This document shows positions 20,201 to 35,351 of a DNA stretch of 64,000 bases, one piece after another. Every line of letters begins with the position of its first letter. The stretch's first letter is position 1. The stretch comes from Litoditis marina. Lineage: Eukaryota > Nematoda > Chromadorea > Rhabditida > Rhabditidae. The position numbers and the translations under genes were made by a program. A model generated the notes under the pieces. That model was not told the origin of the DNA, did no database searches, and saw only the letters and a program-made list of their open reading frames with translations. The stretch is taken from assembly GCA_964036275.1 (NCBI GenBank), contig CAXIWQ010000023.1:1-64000 (forward strand). Reading direction: 5' to 3'.

Positions 20201-23200
20201 AGCTGCAAGGCAAAGAGTCGATAACCGCGTTATATCGTATTTTGTGGCTGTGTGCCACAGAATAGATAGTTGTATTGGGTTTTTCTAGCTGGGAGCAACA
20301 TACTTGATAGCCATATAAACTTTTTTCTGTAGCTGCACGGCAAAGAGTCAATAACCGCGTTAATTTGTCTTTTGTGGCTGTGCGCCACAGAATATAAAGT
20401 CGTATTAGGTTTTTGTAGCTGGGAGCAACAGACTTGATAGCCGTATAAACTTTTTTTCTGTAGCTGCAAGGCAAAGAGGTAATAACCGCGTTAATTTGTC
20501 TTTTGTGGCTGTGCGCCACAGAATATAAAGTCGTATTAGGTTTTTGTAGCTGGGAGCAACAGATTTGATAGCCGTATGAAATGTTCTCTGTAACTGCAAG
20601 GCAAAGAGTCAATAACCGCGTTAATTTGTATTTTGTGGCTGTGCGCTACAGAATATAAAGTCGTATTATGTTTTTGTAGTTGGAAGCAACAGACTTGATA
20701 GCCGTATGATTTTTTTTTGTAGCTGCAAGTCAAAATGTCAATAACCGCGTTAATTCGTCTTTGTGGCTGTGCGCCACAGAATAGATTGTCGTATCAGGTT
20801 TTTGTAGCTGGGAGCAACAGACTTGATAGCCGTATGAACTTTTTTCTGTAGCTGCAAGGCAAAGAGGTAATAACCGCGTTAATTTGTCTTTTGTGGCTGT
20901 GCGCCACAGGATATAAAGTCGTATTAGGTTTTTGTAGCCATGAGCAACAGACTTGATAGCCGTATAAACTTTTTTCTGTAGCTGCAAGGCAAAGAGTCGA
21001 TAACCGCGTTATATCGTATTTTGTGGCTGTGTGCCACAGAATAGATAGTTGTATTGGGTTTTTCTAGCTGGGAACAACATACTTGATAGCCATATAAACT
21101 TTTTTCTGTAGCTGCACGGCAAAGAATCAATAACCGCGTTAATTTGTCTTTTGTGGCTGTGCGCCACAGAATATAAAGTCGTATTAGGTTTTTGTAGCTG
21201 GGAGCAACAGACTTGATAGCCGTATAAACTTTTTTTCTGTAGCTGCAAGGCAAAGAGGTAATAACCGCGTTAATTTGTCTTTTGTGGCTGTGCGCCACAG
21301 AATATAAAGTCGTATTAGGTTTTTGTAGCTGGGAGCAACAGACTTGATAGCCGTATGAACTTTTTTCTGTAGCTGCAAGGCAAAGAGTCGATAACCGCGT
21401 TATATCGTATTTTGTGGCTGTGTGCCACAGAATAGATAGTTGTATTGGGTTTTTCTAGCTGGGAGCAACAGATTTGATAGCCGTATGAACTGTTCTCTGT
21501 AGCTGCAAGGCAAAGAGTCGATAACCGCGTTAATTCGTATTTTGTGGCTGTGCGCCACAGAATAGATAGTCGTATCAGGTTTTTGTAGCTGGGAGCAACA
21601 TACTTGATAGCCGTATAACCTTTTTCCTGTAGCTGCACGGCAAAGAGTCAATAACCGCGTTAATTTGTCTTTTGTGGCTGTGCGCCACAGAATATAAAGT
21701 CGTATTAGGTTTTTGTAGCTGGGAGCAACAGACTTGATAGCCGTATGAACTTTTTTCTGTAGCTGCAAGGCAAAGAGGTAATAACCGCGTTAATTTGTCT
21801 TTTGTGGCTGTGCGCCACAGAATATAAAGTCGTATTAGGTTTTTGTAGCTGGGAGCAACAGACTTGATAGCCGTATGAACTTTTTTCTGTAGCTGCAAGG
21901 CAAAGAGGTAATAACCGCGTTAATTTGTCTTTTGTGGCTGTGCGCCACAGAATATAAAGTCGTATTAGGTTTTTGTAGCTGGGAGCAACAGACTTGATAG
22001 CCGTATGAACTTTTTTCTGTAGCTGCAAGGCAAAGAGTCGATAACCGCGTTATATCGTATTTTGTGGCTGTGTGCCACAGAATAGATAGTTGTATTGGGT
22101 TTTTCTAGCTGGGAGCAACATACTTGATAGCCATATAAACTTTTTTCTGTAGCTGCACGGCAAAGAGTCAATAACCGCGTTAATTTGTCTTTTGTGGCTG
22201 TGCGCCACAGAATATAAAGTCGTATTAGGTTTTTGTAGCTGGGAGCAACAGACTTGATAGCCGTATAAACTTTTTTTCTGTAGCTGCAAGGCAAAGAGGT
22301 AATAACCGCGTTAATTTGTCTTTTGTGGCTGTGCGCCACAGAATATAAAGTCGTATTAGGTTTTTGTAGCTGGGAGCAACAGACTTGATAGCCGTATGAA
22401 CTTTTTTCTGTAGCTGCAAGGCAAAGAGTCGATAACCGCGTTATATCGTATTTTGTGGCTGTGTGCCACAGAATAGATAGTTGTATTGGGTTTTTCTAGC
22501 TGGGAGCAACAGATTTGATAGCCGTATGAACTGTTCTCTGTAGCTGCAAGGCAAAGAGTCGATAACCGCGTTAATTCGTATTTTGTGGCTGTGCGCCACA
22601 GAATAGATAGTCGTATCAGGGTTTTGTAGCTGGGAGCAACATACTTGATAGCCGTATAACCTTTTTCCTGTAGCTGCACGGCAAAGAGTCAATAACCGCG
22701 TTAATTTGTCTTTTGTGGCTGTGCGCCACAGAATATAAAGTCGTATTAGGTTTTTGTAGCTGGGAGCAACAGACTTGATAGCCGTATGAACTTTTTTCTG
22801 TAGCTGCAAGGCAAAGAGGTAATAACCGCGTTAATTTGTCTTTTGTGGCTGTGCGCCACAGAATAGATTGTCGTATCAGGTTTTTGTAGCTGGGAGCAAC
22901 AGACTTGATAGCCGTATGAACTTTTTTCTGTAGCTGCAAGGCAAAGAGGTAATAACCGCGTTAATTTGTCTTTTGTGGCTGTGCGCCACAGAATATAAAG
23001 TCGTATTAGGTTTTTGTAGCTGGGAGCAACAGACTTGATAGCCGTATGAACTTTTTTCTGTAGCTGCAAGGCAAAGAGTCGATAACCGCGTTATATCGTA
23101 TTTTGTGGCTGTGTGCCACAGAATAGATAGTTGTATTGGGTTTTTCTAGCTGGGAGCAACATACTTGATAGCCATATAAACTTTTTTCTGTAGCTGCACG

Positions 23201-26200
23201 GCAAAGAGTCAATAACCGCGTTAATTTGTCTTTTGTGGCTGTGCGCCACAGAATAGATTGTCGTATCAGGTTTTTGTAGCTGGGAGCAACAGACTTGATA
23301 GCCGTATGAACGTTTTTCTGTAGCTGCAAGACAAAGAGGTAATAACCGCGTTAATTTGTCTTTTGTGGCTGTGCGCCACAGGATATAAAGTCGTATTAGG
23401 TTTGTGTAGCCATGAGCAACAGACTTGATAGCCGTATAAACTTTTTTCTGTAGCTGCAAGGCAAAGAGTCGATAACCGCGTTATATCGTATTTTGTGGCT
23501 GTGTGCCACATAATAGATAGTTGTATTGGGTTTTTCTAGCTGGGAGCAACATACTTGATAGCCATATAAACTTTTTTCTGTAGCTGCACGGCAAAGAGTC
23601 AATAACCGCGTTAATTTGTCTTTTGTGGCTGTGCGCCACAGAATATAAAGTCGTATTAGGTTTTTGTAGCTGGGAGCAACAGACTTGATAGCCGTATAAA
23701 CTTTTTTTCTGTAGCTGCAAGGCAAAGAGGTAATAACCGCGTTAATTTCTCTTTTGTGGCTGTGCGCCACAGAATATAAAGTCGTATTAGGTTTTTGTAG
23801 CTGGGAGCAACAGATTTGATAGCCGTATGAAATGTTCTCTGTAACTGCAAGGCAAAGAGTCAATAACCGCGTTAATTTGTATTTTGTGGCTGTGCGCTAC
23901 AGAATATAAAGTCGTATTATGTTTTTGTAGTTGGAAGCAACAGACTTGATAGCCGTATGATTTTTTTGTTGTAGCTGCAAGTCAAAATGTCAATAACCGC
24001 GTTAATTCGTCTTTGTGGCTGTGCGCCACAGAATAGATTGTCGTATCAGGTTTTTGTAGCTGGGAGCAACAGACTTGATAGCCGTATGAACTTTTTTCTG
24101 TAGCTGCAAGGCAAAGAGGTAATAACCGCGTTAATTTGTCTTTTGTGGCTGTGCGCCACAGGATATAAAGTCGTATTAGGTTTTTGTAGCCATGAGCAAC
24201 AGACTTGATAGCCGTATAAACTTTTTTCTGTAGCTGCAAGGCAAAGAGTCGATAACCGCGTTATATCGTATTTTGTGGCTGTGTGCCACAGAATAGATAG
24301 TTGTATTGGGTTTTTCTAGCTGGGAACAACATACTTGATAGCCATATAAACTTTTTTCTGTAGCTGCACGGCAAAGAGTCAATAACCGCGTTAATTTGTC
24401 TTTTGTGGCTGTGCGCCACAGAATAGATTGTCGTATCAGGTTTTTGTAGCTGGGAGCAACAGACTTGATAGCCGTATGAACTTTTTTCTGTAGCTGCAAG
24501 GCAAAGAGTCGATAACCGCGTTATATCGTATTTTGTGGCTGTGTGCCACAGAATAGATAGTTGTATTGGGTTTTTCTAGCTGGGAGCAACAGATTTGATA
24601 GCCGTATGAACTGTTCTCTGTAGCTGCAAGGCAAAGAGTCGATAACCGCGTTAATTCGTATTTTGTGGCTGTGCGCCACAGAATAGATAGTCGTATCAGG
24701 TTTTTGTAGCTGGGAGCAACATACTTGATAGCCGTATAACCTTTTTCCTGTAGCTGCACGGCAAAGAGTCAATAACCGCGTTAATTTGTCTTTTGTGGCT
24801 GTGCGCCACAGAATATAAAGTCGTATTAGGTTTTTGTAGCTGGGAGCAACAGACTTGATAGCCGTATAAACTTTTTTCTGTAGCTGCACGGCAAAGAGTC
24901 AATAACCGCGTTAATTTGTCTTTTGTGGCTGTGCGCCACAGTATATAAAGTCGTATTAGGTTTTTGTAGCTGGGAGCGACAGACTTGATAGCCGTATAAA
25001 CTTTTTTTCTGTAGCTGCAAGGCAAAGAGGTAATAACCGCGTTAATTTGTCTTTTGTGGCTGTGCGCCACAGAATATAAAGTCGTATTAGGTTTTTGTAG
25101 CTGGGAGCAACAGACTTGATAGCCGTATGAACTTTTTTCTGTAGCTGCAAGGCAAAGAGTCGATAACCGCGTTATATCGTATTTTGTGGCTGTGTGCCAC
25201 AGAATAGATAGTTGTATTGGGTTTTTCTAGCTGGGAGCAACATACTTGATAGCCATATAAACTTTTTTCTGTAGCTGCACGGCAAAGAGTCAATAACCGC
25301 GTTAATTTGTCTTTTGTGGCTGTGCGCCACAGAATAGATTGTCGTATCAGGTTTTTGTAGCTGGGAGCAACAGACTTGATAGCCGTATGAACTTTTTTCT
25401 GTAGCTGCAAGGCAAAGAGGTAATAACCGCGTTAATTTGTATTTTGTGGCTGTGCTCCACAGGATATAAAGTCGTATTAGGTTTTTGTAGCCATGAGCAA
25501 CAGACTTGATAGCCGTATAAACTTTTTTCTGTAGCTGCAAGGCAAAGAGTCGATAACCGCGTTGTATCGTATTTTGTGGCTGTGTGCCACAGAATAGATA
25601 GTTGTATTGGGTTTTTCTAGCTGGGAGCAACATACTTGATAGCCATATGAACTTTTTTCTGTAGCTGCACGGCAAAGAGTCAATAACCGCGTTAATTTGT
25701 CTTTTGTGGCTGTGCGCCACAGAATATAAAGTCGTATTAGGTTTTTGTAGCTGGGAGCAACAGACTTGATAGCCGTATAAACTTTTTTTCTGTAGCTGCA
25801 AGGCAAAGAGGTAATAACCGCGTTAATTTGTCTTTTGTGGCTGTGCGCCACAGAATATAAAGTCGTATTAGGTTTTTGTAGCTGGGAGCAACAGATTTGA
25901 TAGCCGTATGAAATGTTCTCTGTAACTGCAAGGCAAAGAGTCAATAACCGCGTTAATTTGTATTTTGTGGCTGTGCGCCACAGAATATAAAGTCGTATTA
26001 TGTTTTTGTAGTTGGAAGCAACAGACTTGATAGCCGTATGATTTTTTTTTGTAGCTGCAAGTCAAAATGTCAATAACCGCGTTAATTCGTCTTTGTGGCT
26101 GTGCGCCACAGAATAGATTGTCGTATCAGGTTTTTGTAGCTGGGAGCAACAGACTTGATAGCCGTATGAACTTTTTTCTGTAGCTGCAAGGCAAAGAGGT

Positions 26201-27428
26201 AATAACCGCGTTAATTTGTCTTTTGTGGCTGTGCGCCACAGGATATAAAGTCGTATTAGGTTTTTGTAGCCATGAGCAACAGACTTGATAGCCGTATAAA
26301 CTTTTTTCTGTAGCTGCAAGGCAAAGAGTCGATAACCGCGTTATATCGTATTTTGTGGCTGTGTGCCACAGAATAGATAGTTGTATTGGGTTTTTCTAGC
26401 TGGGAACAACATACTTGATAGCCATATAAACTTTTTTCTGAAGCTGCACGGCAAAGAGTCAATAACCGCGTTAATTTGTCTTTTGTGGCTGTGCGCCACA
26501 GAATATAAAGTCGTATTAGGTTTTTTGTAGCTGGGAGCAACAGACTTGATAGCCGTATAAACTTTTTTTCTGTAGCTGCAAGGCAAAGAGGTAATAACCG
26601 CGTTAATTTGTCTTTTGTGGCTGTGCGCCACAGAATATAAAGTCGTATTAGGTTTTTGTAGCTGGGAGCAACAGACTTGATAGCCGTATGAACTTTTTTC
26701 TGTAGCTGCAAGGCAAAGAGTCGATAACCGCGTTATATCGTATTTTGTGGCTGTGTGCCACAGAATAGATAGTTGTATTGGGTTTTTCTAGCTGGGAGCA
26801 ACATACTTGATAGCCATATAAACTTTTTTCTGTAGCTGCACGGCAAAGAGTCAATAACCGCGTTAATTTGTCTTTTGTGGCTGTGCGCCACAGAATAGAT
26901 TGTCGTATCAGGTTTTTGTAGCTGGGAGCAACAGACTTGATAGCCGTATGAACTTTTTTCTGTAGCTGCAAGGCAAAGAGGTAATAACCGCGTTAATTTG
27001 TATTTTGTGGCTGTGCTCCACAGGATATAAAGTCGTATTAGGTTTTTGTAGCCATGAGCAACAGACTTGATAGCCGTATAAACTTTTTTCTGTAGCTGCA
27101 AGGCAAAGAGTCGATAACCGCGTTGTATCGTATTTTGTGGCTGTGTGCCACAGAATAGATAGTTGTATTGGGTTTTTCTAGCTGGGAGCAACATACTTGA
27201 TAGCCATATGAACTTTTTTCTGTAGCTGCACGGCAAAGAGTCAATAACCGCGTTAATTTGTCTTTTGTGGCTGTGCGCCACAGAATATAAAGTCGTATTA
27301 GGTTTTTGTAGCTGGGAGCAACAGACTTGATAGCCGTATAAACTTTTTTTCTGTAGCTACAAGGCAAAGAGGTAATAACCGCGTTAATTTGTCTTTTGTG
27401 GCTGTGCGCCACAGAATATAAAGTCGTA

Positions 27429-30400
27429 TTAGGTTTTTGTAGCTGGGAGCAACAGATTTGATAGCCGTATGAAATGTTCTCTGTAACTGCAAGGCAAAGA
27501 GTCAATAACCGCGTTAATTTGTATTTTGTGGCTGTGCGCCACAGAATATAAAGTCGTATTATGTTTTTGTAGTTGGAAGCAACAGACTTGATAGCCGTAT
27601 GATTTTTTTTTGTAGCTGCAAGTCAAAATGTCAATAACCGCGTTAATTCGTCTTTGTGGCTGTGCGCCACAGAATAGATTGTCGTATCAGGTTTTTGTAG
27701 CTGGGAGCAACAGACTTGATAGCCGTATGAACTTTTTTCTGTAGCTGCAAGGCAAAGAGGTAATAACCGCGTTAATTTGTCTTTTGTGGCTGTGCGCCAC
27801 AGGATATAAAGTCGTATTAGGTTTTTGTAGCCATGAGCAACAGACTTGATAGCCGTATAAACTTTTTTCTGTAGCTGCAAGGCAAAGAGTCGATAACCGC
27901 GTTATATCGTATTTTGTGGCTGTGTGCCACAGAATAGATAGTTGTATTGGGTTTTTCTAGCTGGGAACAACATACTTGATAGCCATATAAACTTTTTTCT
28001 GAAGCTGCACGGCAAAGAGTCAATAACCGCGTTAATTTGTCTTTTGTGGCTGTGCGCCACAGAATATAAAGTCGTATTAGGTTTTTTGTAGCTGGGAGCA
28101 ACAGACTTGATAGCCGTATAAACTTTTTTTCTGTAGCTGCAAGGCAAAGAGGTAATAACCGCGTTAATTTGTCTTTTGTGGCTGTGCGCCACAGAATATA
28201 AAGTCGTATTAGGTTTTTGTAGCTGGGAGCAACAGATTTGATAGCCGTATGAAATGTTCTCTGTAACTGCAAGGCAAAGAGTCAATAACCGCGTTAATTT
28301 GTATTTTGTGGCTGTGCGCCACAGAATATAAAGTCGTATTATGTTTTTGTAGTTGGAAGCAACAGACTTGATAGCCGTATGATTTGTTTTTGTGGCTGCA
28401 AGTCAAAATGTCAATAACCGCGTTAATTCGTCTTTGTGGCTGTGCGCCACAGAATAGATTGTCGTATTAGGTTTTTGTAGCTGGGAGCAACAGATTTGAT
28501 AGCCGTATGAAATGTTCTCTGTAACTGCGAGGCAAAGAGTCAATAACCGCGTTAATTCGTCTTTTGTGGCTGTGCGCCACAGAATATATAGTCGTATTAT
28601 GTTTTTGTAGCTGGGAGCAACAGACTTGATAGCCGTATGAACTTTTCTCGGTAGCTGCAAGCCAACAAGTCGATAACCGCGATAATTTGTATTTTGTGGC
28701 TGTGCGCCACAGAATAGATTGTCGTATTAGGTTTCTGTAGCTGGGAGCAACAGACTTGATAGCCGTATGAACTTTTTTCTGTAGCTGCAAGGCAAAGAGG
28801 TAATAACCGCGTTAATTTGTCTTTTGTGGCTGTGCGCCACAGGATATAAAGTCGTATTAGGTTTGTGTAGCCATGAGCAACAGACTTGATAGCCGTATAA
28901 ACTTTTTTCTGTAGCTGCAAGGCAAAGAGTCGATAACCGCGTTATATCGTATTTTGTGGCTGTGTGCCACAGAATAGATAGTTGTATTGGGTTTTTCTAG
29001 CTGGGAGCAACATACTTGATAGCCATATAAACTTTTTTCTGTAGCTGCACGGCAAAGAGTCAATAACCGCGTTAATTTGTCTTTTGTGGCTGTGCGCCAC
29101 AGAATATATAGTCGTATTATGTTTTTGTAGCTGGGAGCAACAGACTTGATAGCCGTATGAACTTTTCTCGGTAGCTGCAAGTCAAAATGTCAATAACCGC
29201 GTTAATTCGTCTTTGTGGCTGTGCGCCACAGAATAGATTGTCGTATCAGGTTTTTGTAGCTGGGAGCAACATACTTGATAGCCGTATGAACTTTTTTCTG
29301 TAGCTGCAAGGCAAAGAGGTAATAACCGCGTTAATTTGTCTTTTGTGGCTGTGCGCCACAGGATATAAAGTCGTATTAGGTTTGTGTAGCCATGAGCAAC
29401 AGACTTGATAGCCGTATAAACTTTTTTCTGTAGCTGCAAGGCAAAGAGTCGATAACCGCGTTATATCGTATTTTGTGGCTGTGTGCCACAGAATAGATAG
29501 TTGTATTGGGTTTTTCTAGCTGGGAGCAACATACTTGATAGCCATATAAACTTTTTTCTGTAGCTGCACGGCAAAGAGTCAATAACCGCGTTAATTTGTC
29601 TTTTGTGGCTGTGCGCCACAGAATATAAAGTCGTATTAGGTTTTTGTAGCTGGGAGCAACAGACTTGATAGCCGTATAAACTTTTTTTCTGTAGCTGCAA
29701 GGCAAAGAGGTAATAACCGCGTTAATTTCTCTTTTGTGGCTGTGCGCCACAGAATATAAAGTCGTATTAGGTTTTTGTAGCTGGGAGCAACAGATTTGAT
29801 AGCCGTATGAAATGTTCTCTGTAACTGCAAGGCAAAGAGTCAATAACCGCGTTAATTTGTATTTTGTGGCTGTGCGCTACAGAATATAAAGTCGTATTAT
29901 GTTTTTGTAGTTGGAAGCAACAGACTTGATAGCCGTATGATTTTTTTGTTGTAGCTGCAAGTCAAAATGTCAATAACCGCGTTAATTCGTCTTTGTGGCT
30001 GTGCGCCACAGAATAGATTGTCGTATCAGGTTTTTGTAGCTGGGAGCAACAGACTTGATAGCCGTATGAACTTTTTTCTGTAGCTGCAAGGCAAAGAGGT
30101 AATAACCGCGTTAATTTGTCTTTTGTGGCTGTGCGCCACAGGATATAAAGTCGTATTAGGTTTTTGTAGCCATGAGCAACAGACTTGATAGCCGTATAAA
30201 CTTTTTTCTGTAGCTGCAAGGCAAAGAGTCGATAACCGCGTTATATCGTATTTTGTGGCTGTGTGCCACAGAATAGATAGTTGTATTGGGTTTTTCTAGC
30301 TGGGAACAACATACTTGATAGCCATATAAACTTTTTTCTGTAGCTGCACGGCAAAGAGTCAATAACCGCGTTAATTTGTCTTTTGTGGCTGTGCGCCACA

Positions 30401-30950
30401 GAATATAAAGTCGTATTAGGTTTTTGTATTTGGGAGCAACAGACTTGATAGCCGTATAAACTTTTTTTCTGTAGCTGCAAGGCAAAGAGGTAATAACCGC
30501 GTTAATTTGTCTTTTGTGGCTGTGCGCCACAGAATATAAAGTCGTATTAGGTTTTTGTAGCTGGGAGCAACAGACTTGATAGCCGTATGAACTTTTTTCT
30601 GTAGCTGCAAGGCAAAGAGTCGATAACCGCGTTATATCGTATTTTGTGGCTGTGTGCCACAGAATAGATAGTTGTATTGGGTTTTTCTAGCTGGGAGCAA
30701 CAGATTTGATAGCCGTATGAACTGTTCTCTGTAGCTGCAAGGCAAAGAGTCGATAACCGCGTTAATTCGTATTTTGTGGCTGTGCGCCACAGAATAGATA
30801 GTCGTATCAGGTTTTTGTAGCTGGGAGCAACATACTTGATAGCCGTATAACCTTTTTCCTGTAGCTGCACGGCAAAGAGTCAATAACCGCGTTAATTTGT
30901 CTTTTGTGGCTGTGCGCCACAGAATATAAAGTCGTATTAGGTTTTTGTAG
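27429..30950. repeat. Large duplicated satellite block, copy 1 (offset 7923)
   Basis: This block recurs at 35352-38870 with the same order of variant monomers for about 3.5 kb, differing by isolated substitutions (for example near 29251 and 37190). Its first 1.5 kb also recurs at about 33537 (offset 6108). Part of it (29376-31000) recurs at 31067-32700 (offset about 1691). Confidence 0.8.
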
Positions 30951-33900
30951 CTGGGAGCAACAGACTTGATAGCCGTATGAACTTTTTTCTGTAGCTGCAA
31001 GGCAAAGAGGTAATAACCGCGTTAATTTGTCTTTTGTGGCTGTGCGCCACAGGATATAAAGTCGTATTAGGTTTGTGTAGCCATGAGCAACAGACTTGAT
31101 AGCCGTATAAACTTTTTTCTGTAGCTGCAAGGCAAAGAGTCGATAACCGCGTTATATCGTATTTTGTGGCTGTGTGCCACAGAATAGATAGTTGTATTGG
31201 GTTTTTCTAGCTGGGAGCAACATACTTGATAGCCATATAAACTTTTTTCTGTAGCTGCACGGCAAAGAGTCAATAACCGCGTTAATTTGTCTTTTGTGGC
31301 TGTGCGCCACAGAATATAAAGTCGTATTAGGTTTTTGTAGCTGGGAGCAACAGACTTGATAGCCGTATAAACTTTTTTTCTGTAGCTGCAAGGCAAAGAG
31401 GTAATAACCGCGTTAATTTCTCTTTTGTGGCTGTGCGCCACAGAATATAAAGTCGTATTAGGTTTTTGTAGCTGGGAGCAACAGATTTGATAGCCGTATG
31501 AAATGTTCTCTGTAACTGCAAGGCAAAGAGTCAATAACCGCGTTAATTTGTATTTTGTGGCTGTGCGCTACAGAATATAAAGTCGTATTATGTTTTTGTA
31601 GTTGGAAGCAACAGACTTGATAGCCGTATGATTTTTTTGTTGTAGCTGCAAGTCAAAATGTCAATAACCGCGTTAATTCGTCTTTGTGGCTGTGCGCCAC
31701 AGAATAGATTGTCGTATCAGGTTTTTGTAGCTGGGAGCAACAGACTTGATAGCCGTATGAACTTTTTTCTGTAGCTGCAAGGCAAAGAGGTAATAACCGC
31801 GTTAATTTGTCTTTTGTGGCTGTGCGCCACAGGATATAAAGTCGTATTAGGTTTTTGTAGCCATGAGCAACAGACTTGATAGCCGTATAAACTTTTTTCT
31901 GTAGCTGCAAGGCAAAGAGTTGATAACCGCGTTATATCGTATTTTGTGGCTGTGTGCCACAGAATAGATAGTTGTATTGGGTTTTTCTAGCTGGGAACAA
32001 CATACTTGATAGCCATATAAACTTTTTTTCTGTAGCTGCACGGCAAAGAGTCAATAACCGCGTTAATTTGTCTTTTGTGGCTGTGCGCCACAGAATATAA
32101 AGTCGTATTAGGTTTTTGTATTTGGGAGCAACAGACTTGATAGCCGTATAAACTTTTTTTCTGTAGCTGCAAGGCAAAGAGGTAATAACCGCGTTAATTT
32201 GTCTTTTGTGGCTGTGCGCCACAGAATATAAAGTCGTATTAGGTTTTTGTAGCTGGGAGCAACAGACTTGATAGCCGTATGAACTTTTTTCTGTAGCTGC
32301 AAGGCAAAGAGTCGATAACCGCGTTATATCGTATTTTGTGGCTGTGTGCCACAGAATAGATAGTTGTATTGGGTTTTTCTAGCTGGGAGCAACAGATTTG
32401 ATAGCCGTATGAACTGTTCTCTGTAGCTGCAAGGCAAAGAGTCGATAACCGCGTTAATTCGTATTTTGTGGCTGTGCGCCACAGAATAGATAGTCGTATC
32501 AGGTTTTTGTAGCTGGGAGCAACATACTTGATAGCCGTATAACCTTTTTCCTGTAGCTGCACGGCAAAGAGTCAATAACCGCGTTAATTTGTCTTTTGTG
32601 GCTGTGCGCCACAGAATATAAAGTCGTATTAGGTTTTTGTAGCTGGGAGCAACAGACTTGATAGCCGTATGAACTTTTTTCTGTAGCTGCAAGGCAAAGA
32701 GGTAATAACCGCGTTAATTTGTCTTTTGTGGCTGTGCGCCACAGAATAGATTGTCGTATCAGGTTTTTGTAGCTGGGAGCAACAGACTTGATAGCCGTAT
32801 GAACTTTTTTCTGTAGCTGCAAGGCAAAGAGGTAATAACCGCGTTAATTTGTCTTTTGTGGCTGTGCGCCACAGGATATAAAGTCGTATTAGGTTTTTGT
32901 AGCCATGAGCAACAGACTTGATAGCCGTATAAACTTTTTTCTGTAGCTGCAAGGCAAAGAGTCGATAACCGCGTTATATCGTATTTTGTGGCTGTGTGCC
33001 ACAGAATAGATAGTTGTATTGGGTTTTTCTAGCTGGGAGCAACATACTTGATAGCCATATAAACTTTTTTCTGTAGCTGCACGGCAAAGAGTCAATAACC
33101 GCGTTAATTTGTCTTTTGTGGCTGTGCGCCACAGAATATAAAGTCGTATTAGGTTTTTGTAGCTGGGAGCAACAGACTTGATAGCCGTATAAACTTTTTT
33201 TCTGTGGCTGCAAGGCAAAGAGGTAATAACCGCGTTAATTTGTCTTTTGTGGCTGTGCGCCACAGAATATAAAGTCGTATTAGGTTTTTGTAGCCATGAG
33301 CAACAGACTTGATAGCCGTATGAAATGTTCTCTGTAACTGCAAGGCAAAGAGTCAATAACCGCGTTAATTTGTATTTTGTGGCTGTGCGCAACAGAATAT
33401 AAAGTCGTATTATGTTTTTGTAGTTGGAAGCAACAGACTTGATAGCCGTATGATTTTGTTTGTAGCTGCAAGTCAAAATGTCAATAACCGCGTTAATTCG
33501 TCTTTGTGGCTGTGCGCCACAGAATAGATTGTCGTATCAGGTTTTTGTAGCTGGGAGCAACAGATTTGATAGCCGTATGAAATGTTCTCTGTAACTGCAA
33601 GGCAAAGAGTCAATAACCGCGTTAATTTGTATTTTGTGGCTGTGCGCCACAGAATATAAAGTCGTATTATGTTTTTGTAGTTGGAAGCAACAGACTTGAT
33701 AGCCGTATGATTTTTTTTTGTAGCTGCAAGTCAAAATGTCAATAACCGCGTTAATTCGTCTTTGTGGCTGTGCGCCACAGAATAGATTGTCGTATCAGGT
33801 TTTTGTAGCTGGGAGCAACAGACTTGATAGCCGTATGAACTTTTTTCTGTAGCTGCAAGGCAAAGAGGTAATAACCGCGTTAATTTGTCTTTTGTGGCTG

Positions 33901-35351
33901 TGCGCCACAGGATATAAAGTCGTATTAGGTTTTTGTAGCCATGAGCAACAGACTTGATAGCCGTATAAACTTTTTTCTGTAGCTGCAAGGCAAAGAGTCG
34001 ATAACCGCGTTATATCGTATTTTGTGGCTGTGTGCCACAGAATAGATAGTTGTATTGGGTTTTTCTAGCTGGGAACAACATACTTGATAGCCATATAAAC
34101 TTTTTTCTGAAGCTGCACGGCAAAGAGTCAATAACCGCGTTAATTTGTCTTTTGTGGCTGTGCGCCACAGAATATAAAGTCGTATTAGGTTTTTTGTAGC
34201 TGGGAGCAACAGACTTGATAGCCGTATAAACTTTTTTTCTGTAGCTGCAAGGCAAAGAGGTAATAACCGCGTTAATTTGTCTTTTGTGGCTGTGCGCCAC
34301 AGAATATAAAGTCGTATTAGGTTTTTGTAGCTGGGAGCAACAGATTTGATAGCCGTATGAAATGTTCTCTGTAACTGCAAGGCAAAGAGTCAATAACCGC
34401 GTTAATTTGTATTTTGTGGCTGTGCGCCACAGAATATAAAGTCGTATTATGTTTTTGTAGTTGGAAGCAACAGACTTGATAGCCGTATGATTTGTTTTTG
34501 TGGCTGCAAGTCAAAATGTCAATAACCGCGTTAATTCGTCTTTGTGGCTGTGCGCCACAGAATAGATTGTCGTATTAGGTTTTTGTAGCTGGGAGCAACA
34601 GATTTGATAGCCGTATGAAATGTTCTCTGTAACTGCGAGGCAAAGAGTCAATAACCGCGTTAATTCGTCTTTTGTGGCTGTGCGCCACAGAATATATAGT
34701 CGTATTATGTTTTTGTAGCTGGGAGCAACAGACTTGATAGCCGTATGAACTTTTCTCGGTAGCTGCAAGCCAACAAGTCGATAACCGCGATAATTTGTAT
34801 TTTGTGGCTGTGCGCCACAGAATAGATTGTCGTATTAGGTTTCTGTAGCTGGGAGCAACAGACTTGATAGCCGTATGAACTTTTTTCTGTAGCTGCAAGG
34901 CAAAGAGGTAATAACCGCGTTAATTTGTCTTTTGTGGCTGTGCGCCACAGGATATAAAGTCGTATTAGGTTTGTGTAGCCATGAGCAACAGACTTGATAG
35001 CCGTATAAACTTTTTTCTGTAGCTGCAAGGCAAAGAGTCGATAACCGCGTTATATCGTATTTTGTGGCTGTGTGCCACAGAATAGATAGTTGTATTGGGT
35101 TTTTCTAGCTGGGAGCAACATACTTGATAGCCATATAAACTTTTTTCTGTAGCTGCAAGGCAAAGAGTCAATAACCGCGTTAATTTGTATTTTGTGGCTG
35201 TGCGCAACAGAATATAAAGTCGTATTATGTTTTTGTAGTTGGAAGCAACAGACTTGATAGCCGTATGATTTTGTTTGTAGCTGCAAGTCAAAATGTCAAT
35301 AACCGCGTTAATTCGTCTTTGTGGCTGTGCGCCACAGAATAGATTGTCGTA